NCBI GenBank assembly: GCA_018268895.1
Contig: JAFDVP010000007.1
Span: 868,001 to 932,000 of the forward strand
Source: Acidobacteriota bacterium
Lineage (GTDB): Bacteria > Acidobacteriota > Terriglobia > Terriglobales > Acidobacteriaceae
Direction: 5' to 3'
Length of the DNA stretch: 64,000 nt
Shown: piece after piece, positions 1-10,100 of the stretch
Numbering within the stretch: position 1 is the stretch's first letter
Layout of the letters: each line of letters begins with the position of its first letter
The notes under the pieces: generated by a model
Told to the model about the DNA's origin: nothing
Databases searched by the model: none
What the model saw: only the letters and a program-made list of their open reading frames with translations
Made by a program: the position numbers and the translations under genes

Positions 1-104
1 TTGCGTAACGATAGTTTGCTTTTGATCTACATAGATACGGCCCTCACCTTCTTCGTGTCGGCCAATAAACCATCCGAACTCATCTGCACGAAAGGAACTA
101 CGAA

Positions 105-2330
105 ATGAAAGCTGAATTCCGAACGATGTGGTGTACCGCAGGCCTCTCTCTTCTCGCTGCTCTCTGCGCTGCGCAAGCCAATGCGCAGTTTGGAAATCCT
201 CAAGGGCAACTTATTCTTGCGCCACCGTGCCTGGCAACGGGACCTATCATGCGGCCAGGGGCTGCTGCTTGTACTCCGTCGACTCATCGCGACTGGCTCG
301 CCGACAATACGCATTGGCGTACTGAACGTCGCATCCGTATCGGCTACGATGGATTCCGCTACGCGCTGCCCCAGCTTCAATGGGCGCAACATAGCTTCAT
401 ACAGCCACAGATGATGGTGCATGATCGCTATTTCTACGACCCAGTCGCAGGTAAATACACTGTAGATCGGTATCTCGACGATTTGGAGAAACGCTACGGT
501 GGCATCGATGCCGTACTCATTTGGGCGGTTTATCCCAACGTAGGCATGGACGAGCGAAACCAGCTTGACATGGTTCGCTCCATGCCAGGCGGTGTCGAGG
601 GCGTGAAGCGCATGGTGGCGGATTTTCATCGCCGCGGCGTGAAAGTTTTGTTTCCCATGATGATGTGGGACCAGGGAACGAAAGGCCCGGGAACCGACTG
701 GCCGACGGCGTTTGCGGAATTCATGAAAGAGATCGATGCTGACGGGGTCAATGGCGACACGCAGGACGGCGTGCCTCAGGCATTCTCTCTGGCGGCTGAG
801 AAGGCCGGCCATCCATTGGCGTTTGAGCCGGAGGGCGGACCAAGCGATGAAGCTCTTGCATGGAATGTCCTCACCTGGGGCCAGTACCAATACACATTCG
901 CTCCCGGGGTCGACAAGTACCGCTGGCTTGAACCGCGTCACCAGGTCAATATTCAAGGCCGCTGGGACCGCGATAAAACCAATGCTCTGCAGTACGCCTT
1001 CTTTAACGGAGAAGGTTGGGAGAGCTGGGAAAACGTCTGGGGTATCTGGAACGGTGTTACTCCACGCGACGCAGAGGCAACGCGTCGCGTGGCAACCATC
1101 GAGCGTGCCGTGGCTCCGTTTTTCGCGAGCGAGGGATGGGAGCCGTACTACCCAATGCTGAGATACGGTGTCTTCTCCAGCCGCTGGCCGCTGGCCGACC
1201 AGACGGTATGGACCATCGTGAACCGCAACGAATACAACGCCGAGGGAAATCAGATGACGACACCCTACAAGCAGGGCATGCGTTACTTCGATCTCTATCA
1301 TGGCGTGGAACTCAAGCCTGAAATAAAAGGCGATGAGGCAGTACTCTCGTTTTCAACCGAAGCTCATGGCTATGGAGCAATCGTCGCGACCAACGGCGAA
1401 CTGGATCCGAAGCTGAAAGGGCTGATGGGAAAGATGAAAGAGATGACTGCCAAACCTTTGTCCAGCTATTCGCATGAGTGGCAGTTCCTGCCGCAGCAGA
1501 TGGTAGAGATCGCACCTTCGACGCGTGCCGCATCCGCACCCGAAGGAATGGTTCGCATCGAAGGTGCCGATTACCTGTTCCGTGTGCAGGGAATCGAGAT
1601 TGAGGGGAGCAACGATGTTGGGGTTGATGTTCAGTATGCATGGGAAGACAGCCCTCGTCGCTTTCATGAACACTTTGTACAGATCAAGCCCTTTTTCATG
1701 GATAAGTACCCGGTGACCAATGCAGAGTTCAAGAAATTTCTCGATGCTACGCACTATCAACCCAAAGACAGTCTCAACTTCCTCAAGGACTGGAAGGATG
1801 GTTCCTATCCCGATGGATGGGCCAACAAGCCGGTCACCTGGGTGTCAATCGAAGACGCACGTGAGTATGCAAAATGGGCAGGGAAGCGGCTTCCTCACGA
1901 GTGGGAGTGGCAGTACGCTGCGCAAGGTAACGATGGACGCACGTTTCCCTGGGGCAACTGCGATTGGCTCGGAGGCTCGCGAGGCGGAGGTCCGAGTGGC
2001 TGCCCCGCAGATGCCAAGACTCTGGCACCGGTTCAGGACAACGGCCGCACGCTGCCTCTTCCCAGCGATGTCGATGCGCATCCCCAAGGAGCAAGTCCTT
2101 TCGGCGTGATGGACATGGTCGGAAATGTATGGCAATGGACCGACGAATATCTGGATGACCATACCCGCGCCGCTATTATTCGCGGAGGCAGCCACTATCG
2201 CCCAGCCGGTTCGCTCTGGTACTTCCCGGAGGCGTACAGAAACGATCAGCACGGCAAGTTGCTGTTGATGGCTCCCAGCATCGATCGCTCCGGCACGCTC
2301 GGCTTCCGGTGTGTGAAAGATGCGCAATGA
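105..2330 (+). CDS. Exported TIM-barrel-like protein fused to an FGE-like (SUMF1) domain
   Basis: The 741-residue product starts with a Sec signal peptide (residues 1 to about 27, ending QANAQ). Residues about 70-440 look like a glycosidase-type barrel with an IDADGVNGD segment, but I cannot name the family. From about residue 480 a formylglycine-generating-enzyme/SUMF1-like fold is clear, with the hallmarks KYPVTNAEFKKFL, RLPHEWEWQYAA, GNVWQWT, RGGSHY and a terminal LGFRC. The catalytic cysteine pair of true FGE, near the CxRxR segment before LGFRC, is absent: the region reads EAYRNDQ. It is therefore probably not a sulfatase activator. A purine-rich site (AAAGGAAC) precedes the ATG. The protein is probably periplasmic or outer-membrane associated and acts on a carbohydrate; this is inference. 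The 104 bases upstream hold nothing else I can assign. Confidence 0.8.
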   Translation: MKAEFRTMWCTAGLSLLAALCAAQANAQFGNPQGQLILAPPCLATGPIMRPGAAACTPSTHRDWLADNTHWRTERRIRIGYDGFRYALPQLQWAQHSFIQPQMMVHDRYFYDPVAGKYTVDRYLDDLEKRYGGIDAVLIWAVYPNVGMDERNQLDMVRSMPGGVEGVKRMVADFHRRGVKVLFPMMMWDQGTKGPGTDWPTAFAEFMKEIDADGVNGDTQDGVPQAFSLAAEKAGHPLAFEPEGGPSDEALAWNVLTWGQYQYTFAPGVDKYRWLEPRHQVNIQGRWDRDKTNALQYAFFNGEGWESWENVWGIWNGVTPRDAEATRRVATIERAVAPFFASEGWEPYYPMLRYGVFSSRWPLADQTVWTIVNRNEYNAEGNQMTTPYKQGMRYFDLYHGVELKPEIKGDEAVLSFSTEAHGYGAIVATNGELDPKLKGLMGKMKEMTAKPLSSYSHEWQFLPQQMVEIAPSTRAASAPEGMVRIEGADYLFRVQGIEIEGSNDVGVDVQYAWEDSPRRFHEHFVQIKPFFMDKYPVTNAEFKKFLDATHYQPKDSLNFLKDWKDGSYPDGWANKPVTWVSIEDAREYAKWAGKRLPHEWEWQYAAQGNDGRTFPWGNCDWLGGSRGGGPSGCPADAKTLAPVQDNGRTLPLPSDVDAHPQGASPFGVMDMVGNVWQWTDEYLDDHTRAAIIRGGSHYRPAGSLWYFPEAYRNDQHGKLLLMAPSIDRSGTLGFRCVKDAQ

Positions 2331-2458
2331 AAGGAGCACGAGCAGAGCCTGATGCCCCGACGATGGCGCATCGGAAGGATGCGCTGGATATCCAGCTCAT
2401 ATATTGACCGGTGCGAATTGCCACGGTGGCTCAGGACTGCATGTACAAGGAGGCTGTA

Positions 2459-2640
2459 GTGAAAAAGATCGGAACAGACCGTCGCACGTTTCTGAGGACC
2501 GCGGCGCCGCCGCTGACGCTGAAGTCTTAGGAGCGTTGCAAGTGGCAAGTGCAACAACTCCAAGCAATGCGACGTCCGAGGAGATAGTTAAAAATAGACC
2601 CTCGGCGCGCCTCCTGATAGCAACAAGTAAAAGGATTTAG
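2459..2640 (+). pseudogene. Remnant of a Tat-leader protein gene
   Basis: A perfect AAGGAGG (2447-2453) lies five bases before a GTG (2459) that opens VKKIGTDRRTFLRTAA, a textbook twin-arginine leader. The frame stops at 2528. The other frame continues the hydrophobic stretch as LGALQVASATTPS and runs to a stop at 2638-2640. The simplest reading is a decayed, frameshifted start of an exported oxidoreductase or sugar-related enzyme whose body was deleted. The remaining text is too short to name a family. This is the only content seen in the 313-base interval between the FGE-like gene and the mutarotase gene. Confidence 0.45.
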
Positions 2641-2643
2641 ACA

Positions 2644-3078
2644 ATGCTCAAGGGAATTTCACCTGTTGTTAGTCCAGAGCTACTGAAGCTCTTATGCGAG
2701 ATGGGGCATGGAGATGAACTGGTCCTTGCCGACTCTAACTTTCCTGGAGCCAGCATGGCTAAGCGGCTGCTTCGCTCCGAGGGGCTCTCGGTTACTGATA
2801 TTCTCGAAGGAATTGCACCTCTATTTCCTTTTGAGACCTGCGGAGATTCGTTGGTCATGATAACGGTAGATGCCCACAAGAAATTCGACCCCGCTGTCGA
2901 AGCCGATTTCATTAATGTGATTCGACGCTATGATCCATCAGTACCAGCGCCAATCCGGATTGATCGTTTCGCATTTTATGAACGCGCTCGAAATGCGTTC
3001 GGAGTTCTAATGACTGGAGAGACCCGCCTGTATGGATGTCTAATCATCAAGAAGGGTGTAATTGAAATTGCTCCGTAA
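2644..3078 (+). CDS. RbsD/FucU family sugar mutarotase
   Basis: The 144-residue product matches the RbsD/FucU fold over its full length. It begins MLKGISPVVSPELLKLL, followed by EMGHGDELVLADSNFP with the conserved catalytic-type histidine at position 22, and ends RLYGCLIIKKGVI. Family members interconvert alpha and beta anomers of ribose, fucose or related sugars in the cytoplasm. The length is normal for the FucU branch. AAGGAT sits upstream of the ATG. It is alone on its strand, just after a decayed Tat gene and convergent with a MocR regulator, so it probably belonged to a sugar-uptake cluster. FucU is more likely than RbsD, but the substrate is not determined by sequence. Confidence 0.88.
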   Translation: MLKGISPVVSPELLKLLCEMGHGDELVLADSNFPGASMAKRLLRSEGLSVTDILEGIAPLFPFETCGDSLVMITVDAHKKFDPAVEADFINVIRRYDPSVPAPIRIDRFAFYERARNAFGVLMTGETRLYGCLIIKKGVIEIAP

Positions 3079-3126
3079 GATCGGGCTGACTGAAGTGAAG
3101 ATGCTAGCCGGGCAGGCCAGTCACAG

Positions 3127-4662
3127 CTATACGTGAATCGGCCCGGGATTCTGCCAACCATAGTCAAGAATCGCTTGCCCCACGATCTTGCCGGCCCTCG
3201 CCGCATCTTCTGCTTCGACCGAACCGGCATTCAGCCGCACGACGTTGTTTGGGCCGGGGGCAATGAAGAAGGGTTCACCATCAGCGATGCGAACTCCAGC
3301 AGCTGCGCTACGCTCCTGAATATGTTTGGAATCGACACCAGGGGGTAGCTGAACCCACACATTGACACCATCAGGACCGGACCAGCAGCCACCACCAAGT
3401 GGCGCTACGATCTGATTCAAAGCGGAGCATGCGCTTTGCCGACGATCGCGGTAAGCATCGCTCGTTTTCTTCAAGACCATGTTTACCTCGTCCGTTTGTA
3501 ATGTCCGTGCAAGAACTCGCTGAAGCAACCGCGAACTCCAGCCATCGGCGAATGTTTTGGCTTCCGACAGCGGTTCTCGTATGAAGGTGCGCGCGACGGC
3601 TGCTGCCATCCTCAGATCCGGAGCTATTGATTTCGAAAATGAGCGGACATGCAAAACCCGATTCTCTAACTCAGGAATGGATAGCAGCGAGCCCGGTTTG
3701 GTAGTGGCAATACCAGCGACCTGGTCATCCTCTACGATGATCGCGTCAGGATGAGCCTTCAATACGTCGGACAGCTCAGATAAACGCTCAGCCGACCACG
3801 AAGCGCCGGTTGGATTGTGACCACGCGGCGTTAAAATCACCAGCTTTGCGCCACCTCGTAAGGCCGTATCGAGCGAAGCCGGGATGGCGCCAAACCGGTC
3901 TACGGCAATTCCCAGCAGTCTGCCGCCGGCACGCTCCAAGGTGTCCATCAGGGTCGGATAACCAGGCTCCTCAACAGCGACCGACAACTTGGATTTTTCC
4001 GATTTCGCGCTTACGACTTCATAGATGAGAGCAAAAAACTGCTGTGCCGAACTACCAATGATCAGATCCTGAGTTCGCGCCGGAATGAGGTCGCCTTCCA
4101 GTATCGGAACCAGGACATCCGCCAAAGGCCGGACGGGTTCGGGACCGGCATATTGCAGATCGGCTGATGTGACTTCCTGAATGCAATCTTCCCAAGCCCG
4201 TCGGATAACTTCCAGTGGCAGCAGTTTCGCATCGGGCCGCCCTGTGCTACATTCCATCGCCGTTGGATACGTGGCGCGGAGTCGCGAGCTGGCGCGCATT
4301 AACGCATTTCGCCGCCAAGGGCTTCGAGTTTCCCTAAGAGTCAGCAGTGGCTGTGGGGTGCTGGCGCGAACCGGATTTGACGAATTCCGGCTTACATCCT
4401 GCCAGTCTGAAATAACGAATGTGCCGCGGCCCACTTCGGCCCGAACGAATTTGCGGCTTCCCAGGAGGTCGAACGCGGCGCTGATGGTTGTAGCGCTCAC
4501 GCTCATGAGGCCGGAGAGTCGACGCACTGTGGGAAGGCGATCTCCCGAACTGAGCTCGCCTGCCCGTATCGCGCGTTCAAAAAAAGCAGCCAACTGTTCA
4601 TAACGGGGCGGTCCGAACTCCTCAAACATAAATTGCCCTAGCTGTTCGATAGGCTTCGACAT
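3127..4662 (-). CDS. MocR-type regulator (GntR wHTH plus aminotransferase fold)
   Basis: An N-terminal GntR winged helix (PPRYEQLAAFFERAIRAG, then SGDRLPTVRRLSGLMSVS) is followed by a fold-type I aminotransferase domain with NPTGASW, VEDDQ and the PLP-lysine segment RSFSKSIAPDLRM. MocR/PdxR regulators use PLP or an amino compound as effector and bind direct repeats in divergent promoters. I chose the ATG at 4662 (511 residues). An upstream GTG at 4719 would add 19 residues that do not match the family and would run through the divergent promoter region. The gene is divergent from the 4802-14207 cluster, which is its likely target. Three TTGTACT words in the spacer are candidate operators. Confidence 0.87.
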   Translation of the reverse strand: MSKPIEQLGQFMFEEFGPPRYEQLAAFFERAIRAGELSSGDRLPTVRRLSGLMSVSATTISAAFDLLGSRKFVRAEVGRGTFVISDWQDVSRNSSNPVRASTPQPLLTLRETRSPWRRNALMRASSRLRATYPTAMECSTGRPDAKLLPLEVIRRAWEDCIQEVTSADLQYAGPEPVRPLADVLVPILEGDLIPARTQDLIIGSSAQQFFALIYEVVSAKSEKSKLSVAVEEPGYPTLMDTLERAGGRLLGIAVDRFGAIPASLDTALRGGAKLVILTPRGHNPTGASWSAERLSELSDVLKAHPDAIIVEDDQVAGIATTKPGSLLSIPELENRVLHVRSFSKSIAPDLRMAAAVARTFIREPLSEAKTFADGWSSRLLQRVLARTLQTDEVNMVLKKTSDAYRDRRQSACSALNQIVAPLGGGCWSGPDGVNVWVQLPPGVDSKHIQERSAAAGVRIADGEPFFIAPGPNNVVRLNAGSVEAEDAARAGKIVGQAILDYGWQNPGPIHV

Positions 4663-4801
4663 TCTCCAATTGTACTGGCATTGTTTTCCTAATTTAACAC
4701 TATATTTTGTACTTGACACCTGAATATATCCAATATTAGTTTGTCATTGCTCTCTTATTGTACTTAATTTGTATTGCTAACAATGTAAGGGGACAATCGC
4801 T
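4663..4801 (+). promoter_or_regulatory. Divergent promoter/operator region with three TTGTACT repeats
   Basis: This AT-rich spacer lies between the MocR gene and the Tm-1-like gene. TTGTACT occurs at 4670-4676, 4707-4713 and 4758-4764. A sigma70-like pair for the rightward genes can be read as TTGACA (4713-4718) and TATTAG (4734-4739), with a short 15-base spacer. The second repeat abuts this -35 element, as expected for an operator. The repeat spacings are 37 and 51 bases. The assignment is inferred from position and repetition. Confidence 0.45.
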
Positions 4802-6070
4802 TTGACTGCGTCTTACTCCATCCTCGTCGTGGGAACTCTGGACACAAAGGGCAATGAGGTGCGGTTTCTGCGGGACCGCCTAATAGAGGCTGGACTTGCC
4901 GTAACAGTCGTTGACATCGGAGTTCTGGGACCTCCGCTCTTCCATGCGGATGTATCCCGCGAGGAAATAGCGTGGGCTGCGGGCGAAAGTATCACTCGGT
5001 TGGTCGCCGCCGAGGATCGTGGACGTGCAACTGCCACCATGCATAGAGGATTAGCGGCATGGGTGCGTGAACGCCGGGAGAGAGGGCTTCGAGAAGGAAT
5101 GATGGCTATCGGAGGCTCGGCGGGAACAGCTATTGCCACCGCGGGAATGCGCGAGCTTCCGATCGGTGCTCCCAAATTGATGGTTTCAACGATGGCGTCT
5201 GGCGATGTACGGCCGTACGTCGGGACGTCCGATATTTGCATGATGTATTCGGTGGCCGACTTCACTGGTCTCAATAGTCTGACGTCCACCATTCTCGCGA
5301 ATGCGGCAGAAGCGATGGCGGGGATGTGCGGACGCCGAGCACCTTTGCCGGAAGTGTCCAGCCGAACGTTGCTGGCAGCGACCATGTTTGGCAATACGAC
5401 TCCCTGCGTGAACCGCGTCAAGGAGCTGCTGGAAGATCGCGGCTATGAGCTTCTGGTCTTTCACGCCACCGGAACCGGAGGACAGGCGATGGAACGTTTG
5501 GTCGTCGAGGGCTTCGTGAAAGGCGTTTTGGATATCACGACTACGGAGCTTGCGGATGAACTCGTAGGAGGCGTTCTGACCGCAGGGCCTCACCGGCTGG
5601 AGGCGGCGGGAAAAAGGGGTGTGCCCCAGGTCGTTTCCGTCGGAGCCCTGGATATGGTCAATTTTGGCGCACCCGAAACTGTACCGTCCAAATTTGCTGG
5701 CCGCCTCTTTTATCAGCACAACCCGGCGGTCACGCTTATGCGTACAACACCGGAGGAAAACCGGGAACTCGGCGAGATGTTGGCTCGGAAGTTAAATCAG
5801 GCGCAGGGGCCTGTTGTTTTAATGCTGCCGCTTCAGGGCATCTCCGGCATCGATTGTCTTGGCAAGCCGTTCTATGACCCGGTTGCCGATAAGAGCTTGT
5901 TCGATGCTCTCCATGCAAATGTCGGACCGAACGTAAAGCTCGTGGAGCTGGATCTGCACATCAACGACCCTGAGTTTGCGGAAGCAATTGCTGACCAGTT
6001 TTTGAAATGCACCGAAGCGTCATCAGGATTCAGTGTCGGTACTGCCGCGACACCAGGGGTCGGTGCATGA
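4802..6070 (+). CDS. Tm-1-like ATP-binding domain protein (UPF0261)
   Basis: The 422-residue protein belongs to the UPF0261/Tm-1-like family. It has the typical N-terminus (ILVVGTLDTKGNEVRFLRD), the glycine-rich GIGGSAGTAIAT-type loop (here AIGGSAGTAIATAGMREL) and the conserved MATMFGNTTPCVN-type segment followed by FHATGTGGQAMERL. It starts with TTG at 4802 behind a good AAGGGGA site; no ATG fits the family's N-terminus. In plant Tm-1 this domain is fused to the TIM-barrel domain encoded here by the next gene. The biochemical role in bacteria is not established. Placement opposite a MocR regulator and before a TonB-dependent receptor suggests a catabolic function. Confidence 0.9.
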   Translation: MTASYSILVVGTLDTKGNEVRFLRDRLIEAGLAVTVVDIGVLGPPLFHADVSREEIAWAAGESITRLVAAEDRGRATATMHRGLAAWVRERRERGLREGMMAIGGSAGTAIATAGMRELPIGAPKLMVSTMASGDVRPYVGTSDICMMYSVADFTGLNSLTSTILANAAEAMAGMCGRRAPLPEVSSRTLLAATMFGNTTPCVNRVKELLEDRGYELLVFHATGTGGQAMERLVVEGFVKGVLDITTTELADELVGGVLTAGPHRLEAAGKRGVPQVVSVGALDMVNFGAPETVPSKFAGRLFYQHNPAVTLMRTTPEENRELGEMLARKLNQAQGPVVLMLPLQGISGIDCLGKPFYDPVADKSLFDALHANVGPNVKLVELDLHINDPEFAEAIADQFLKCTEASSGFSVGTAATPGVGA

Positions 6071-6166
6071 AGTATTTCGCCGGGTACTTCCTGGCTACGC
6101 AACGGCGTCACCGCTGCCGGACAGGCGGCGGGCTCAATTGGCTTTCTTCAAAGGGGACTTAGTGTA

Positions 6167-7069
6167 ATGGGAAATAGCGGAACAGAGTTGACTCGAAAAG
6201 ACTACCTGAAGCGGCTACAGAGGGCAGTAGCGGCGGGGACATCGATCGTCGGGGCGGGTGCGGGCACTGGAATTTCCGCCAAGTGCGCTGAGACAGGAGG
6301 CGCGGATCTCATCATCATTTATAACTCCGGTCGCTACCGGATGGCCGGACGAGGGTCGCTGGCGGGTCTTCTCGCTTATGGCGATGCCAACGCCATTGTC
6401 GTAAGTATGGCGAGCGAAGTTCTTCCAGTTGTGAACAACACTCCAGTGCTGGCCGGCGTAAACGGAACTGACCCATTTCGCATTATGCCGAGGTTTCTCA
6501 AAGAACTAAAGGAGATGGGATTCGCAGGAGTGCAGAACTTCCCGACCGTCGGCCTGATTGATGGAAACTTCCGCCAGAATCTCGAGGAGACTGGAATGGG
6601 ATTCGGACTTGAAGTTGAGATGATTGCTGCCGCTCACAAACTGGATCTGTTGACTAGCCCTTATGTCTTCGACGAAGGGCAGGCACGCATCATGGTCGCG
6701 GCGGGCGCGGATATCGTCGTCGCACATATGGGGTTGACGACGAATGGCACAATCGGAGCCCAAACGGCGATGACTCTCGACCAAGCGGTCTCTCGGGTGC
6801 AATCGATTTGCGATGCGGCGAAATCGGTCCGTTCCGATGTGATCGTGCTGTGCCATGGCGGCCCGATTGCAGAACCGGACGACGTAGAGTTTGTGCTCAG
6901 TCGAACACACTCTGTTGCAGGTTTCTTTGGCGCATCCAGCGTAGAACGACTTCCGGCCGAGCAGGCAATCACGGCTCAGGTTCGGAAGTTTAAGGCGACC
7001 GCTCGGAGGGAGCATAACTTTGATCGGTTGCCGGAAGTTAGTGCGAACAGCTCATCGAACAAGTTTTAG
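6167..7069 (+). CDS. PEP-hydrolase-like TIM-barrel protein
   Basis: The 300-residue protein matches the phosphoenolpyruvate hydrolase-like/TIM-barrel signal-transduction family. Visible segments are [29 protein letters not shown], split here only for description, then [36 protein letters not shown] and [20 protein letters not shown] lies before the ATG at 6167. It is the bacterial counterpart of the C-terminal half of plant Tm-1, and the N-terminal half is encoded 96 bases upstream. The two products probably work together on the same substrate, which is unknown. The protein is cytoplasmic, with no signal peptide. Confidence 0.88.
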   Translation: MGNSGTELTRKDYLKRLQRAVAAGTSIVGAGAGTGISAKCAETGGADLIIIYNSGRYRMAGRGSLAGLLAYGDANAIVVSMASEVLPVVNNTPVLAGVNGTDPFRIMPRFLKELKEMGFAGVQNFPTVGLIDGNFRQNLEETGMGFGLEVEMIAAAHKLDLLTSPYVFDEGQARIMVAAGADIVVAHMGLTTNGTIGAQTAMTLDQAVSRVQSICDAAKSVRSDVIVLCHGGPIAEPDDVEFVLSRTHSVAGFFGASSVERLPAEQAITAQVRKFKATARREHNFDRLPEVSANSSSNKF

Positions 7070-7153
7070 ATTTTTCTGATCCTAATTTTGAAAGCTTTCA
7101 GAATTGATGTGCATATCAATTACGCCAAACAATCTGATGAACGAGGTCAAAGC

Positions 7154-10100
7154 ATGAAGCTTATCTTCCAAGTTACATTTCTTGCCGGGATGGCGCTGAT
7201 CTTATTACCGTGTTCGCCCTCCACGCCATTGTTTGCGCAGGCATCAATTGGGGCGGTGGCTCAGATCACAGGTGCGGTTTCCGATCCAACGGGGGCCGTT
7301 GTTCCCGGAGCCCAGGTGAGAGTTGTTCAGACAGAGACTGGCTTTACACGCACTGCTGTCACCGGACTAGACGGAGCTTACGTCCTTCCTAACTTGGCTA
7401 TCGGACCTTATGAACTGCAGGTCATTAGCTCGGGGTTCAAAACCTACTTTCAGCGGGGAATTGTCCTCCAGGTAAATGACAACGCTACAGTTGCCATCCA
7501 ACTCCAAGTCGGTGCGTCTACTGAGAGTGTCTCTGTGAGTGCAAACGCCTCGATGGTAAATACGGAGTCAACATCTGTATCGTCGGTTATCGAAAATAGA
7601 CGCGTAGTGGATCTCCCACTAAATGGAAGGGACCTGTCGCAATTGGTTCTACTCTCTGGCGCGGCAGTGCAGACAAATTACGGCGATTCCATCAGCAGTA
7701 AGAACTATCCGACCTCACATACGATAAACGTGGCAGGAGGAGAAGCCGCTGGGACTGGTTATATGGTGGACGGCGGCGGCGCATATAACGATCTCTACGG
7801 GGGATCTAACCTGCCATTGCCTTTTCCGGATGCGGTGCAGGAATTCAGCGTTCAAACCAGCATGATTCCCGCGCAGTACGGTGGATACCCGGGAGGAGCC
7901 GTCAATCTCGTCACCATGTCGGGAACGAATAACTTCCATGGATCTCTTTTCGAATTTATACGCAACTATGCAGTGAACGCCGCTAACTATTTTGCAACCA
8001 CTGTAGATACATTGAAACGCAACCAATTTGGCGGTACGCTAGGCGGGCCGATAGTAAAGAACAAGCTTTTCTTTTTTGGTGGATATCAGGGGACGAGAAC
8101 GCGCACCACTCCACCTACGAGCACATTCTTCGTCCCAACGGCAGCCGCTCTCAGCGGGGATTTCAGTACACTCGCGTCAACTGCGTGCACAAGTAAACCT
8201 ATTACTCTGACCAACCCCGCAGGCGGGACGTTTGCAGGAAACTACATTGACCCTGCTCTCTTCAATGCCTCGGCGCTGCAACTGGCAAAGAAATATCTCC
8301 CTGCTACGAACGATCCGTGCGGAAAGCTTCTGATCGGGATTCCAAACCCGAGTAATGAAAATCAATTCATTGGCAGGGTTGACTGGACAAGCGGCACACG
8401 GAACATTGTATTTGGTCGATACTTCAACACGCACTATACCAATCCGCCATTCTTTGACGGAAGCAATCTCCTTCAGACCACCCGGACTGGAATCGACATG
8501 TTGGTTCAGGCGGTTACGATGGGCGATACTTTTACATTTACTTCAAAAGTGATCAATAGTTTGCACTTGACCTGGACCCGTGAGCCACTGACTCGGGGAC
8601 CAGCCGCAAACCTGCCTTCAGCCGCCAGCCTGGGATTGAACATCGCCCCGTCTCCGGGAAATACTCCGTCCTTCAGCATCAACGGCGGGTTTACTACCAG
8701 TTGCGGCACTTGTGCCAATGCATACGTCAATCGGAACCAGGCTGAAGTGAGGGATGACGTCATCTGGACCCATGGCCGCCATCAGTTTACGTTTGGAGGG
8801 CTATATGAACGCGCGCAGTTGAACCAAAACTACGCAACCCTTTCTACCGGGAGTTATTCCTTCGACGGGTCGTTCACGGGCCTTGGCCTGGCCGATTTTC
8901 TCCTTGGGCGCAACATTGGATTTAGCCAGGGTTCACCTCAGGTCTGGAATGCCCGGGACAACATGTTAGGTCTGTACGCGCAGGACAACTTCCACCCCAA
9001 CCAACGGCTCACCCTCATGGGCGGTGTCCGCTGGTCCCCTTACTTTGCCCCGTATGACATCTACGGTCGTAGTTCGTACTTTGACAAGGAAGACTACACT
9101 TTGGGGCTGCACAGCACCAAGTTCCTCAATGCACCGCCAGGCGTCTTCTTCCCGGGGGATACGATTCCCGGGCACGGAGCCTTCCCGCGAGCCGGGACCA
9201 ATAACCGCTTATGGAACTTCGCGCCTCGGGTTGGTATCGCTTGGGACCCTACGGGTTCGGGACAGTGGAGTGTGCGAACAGCCTACGGCCTTTTTTACGC
9301 GGATCCGGAGATGGCATTTTTTGAAACGTATTCCTACATCGCGCCATATGGGAACCAAATCTCACTCACCAGCCCCGCAGGAGGTCTCTCAAATCCCTAT
9401 GCGGGCATTCCTGGTGGCGATCCATTTCCTCTGCCCTTTCCGCCAACCTCCAATATCTCCTTCGTTGCTGCTGGTCAGTTCTTTACTTTGCCTTTGCACA
9501 TTCATCCGCCTAACACGCAGCAGTGGAACCTTTCGGTCCAGCGGCAGATAGGGTCTGATTTACTTCTCACGGTGTCTTATCTCGGGAACAAATCCACTCA
9601 CCGCTGGGTAGGGATTCCCTTGGACCCTGCTGTGTACATACCCGGTACGTGTGGTAGCAAACCGTGTTCCACGACTGCAAATACGCAGTCCAGGCGCGTC
9701 CTAAGCCTCATAAACCCGACGGCGGGGGCCCTCATTGGCAGCGTTCCTTACACGAACGACGGAGCCAACGCTAACTACAATGCAATCCTTCTTTCGGCCA
9801 ACCGCCGTTTCAGCGGTTATTTCAGTGTTCTTGCGAACTACGCATGGTCACATTGCATAAGCGAAGGGGAGCAAAATGCGGAGGGAGGTGGGGGGAGTAT
9901 CCAGGATCCGTCTAATATACGCGCGAGTCGTGGGAACTGCATCAGCGACGTCCGTCACATATTCAATCTGTCGTATATCGCGAAGAGCCCGCATTTCAAA
10001 AGCCCGCTTATGGATAAGGTCCTCAGTAATTGGCAACAATCGGGAATCATTGGAGCTCGTAGCGGAAGCTGGCTAACGCCGACGGACGGCCAAGACGTTT

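Noticed and set aside
27..1301. 424-residue frame antisense to the FGE-like gene
   Set aside because: It lies wholly over a gene with clear signal peptide and domains; its translation shows no recognisable family.
105..2330. Idea that the FGE-like protein activates the sulfatase at 37564
   Set aside because: The cysteines needed for catalysis are absent and the genes are 35 kb apart, so this link cannot be supported.
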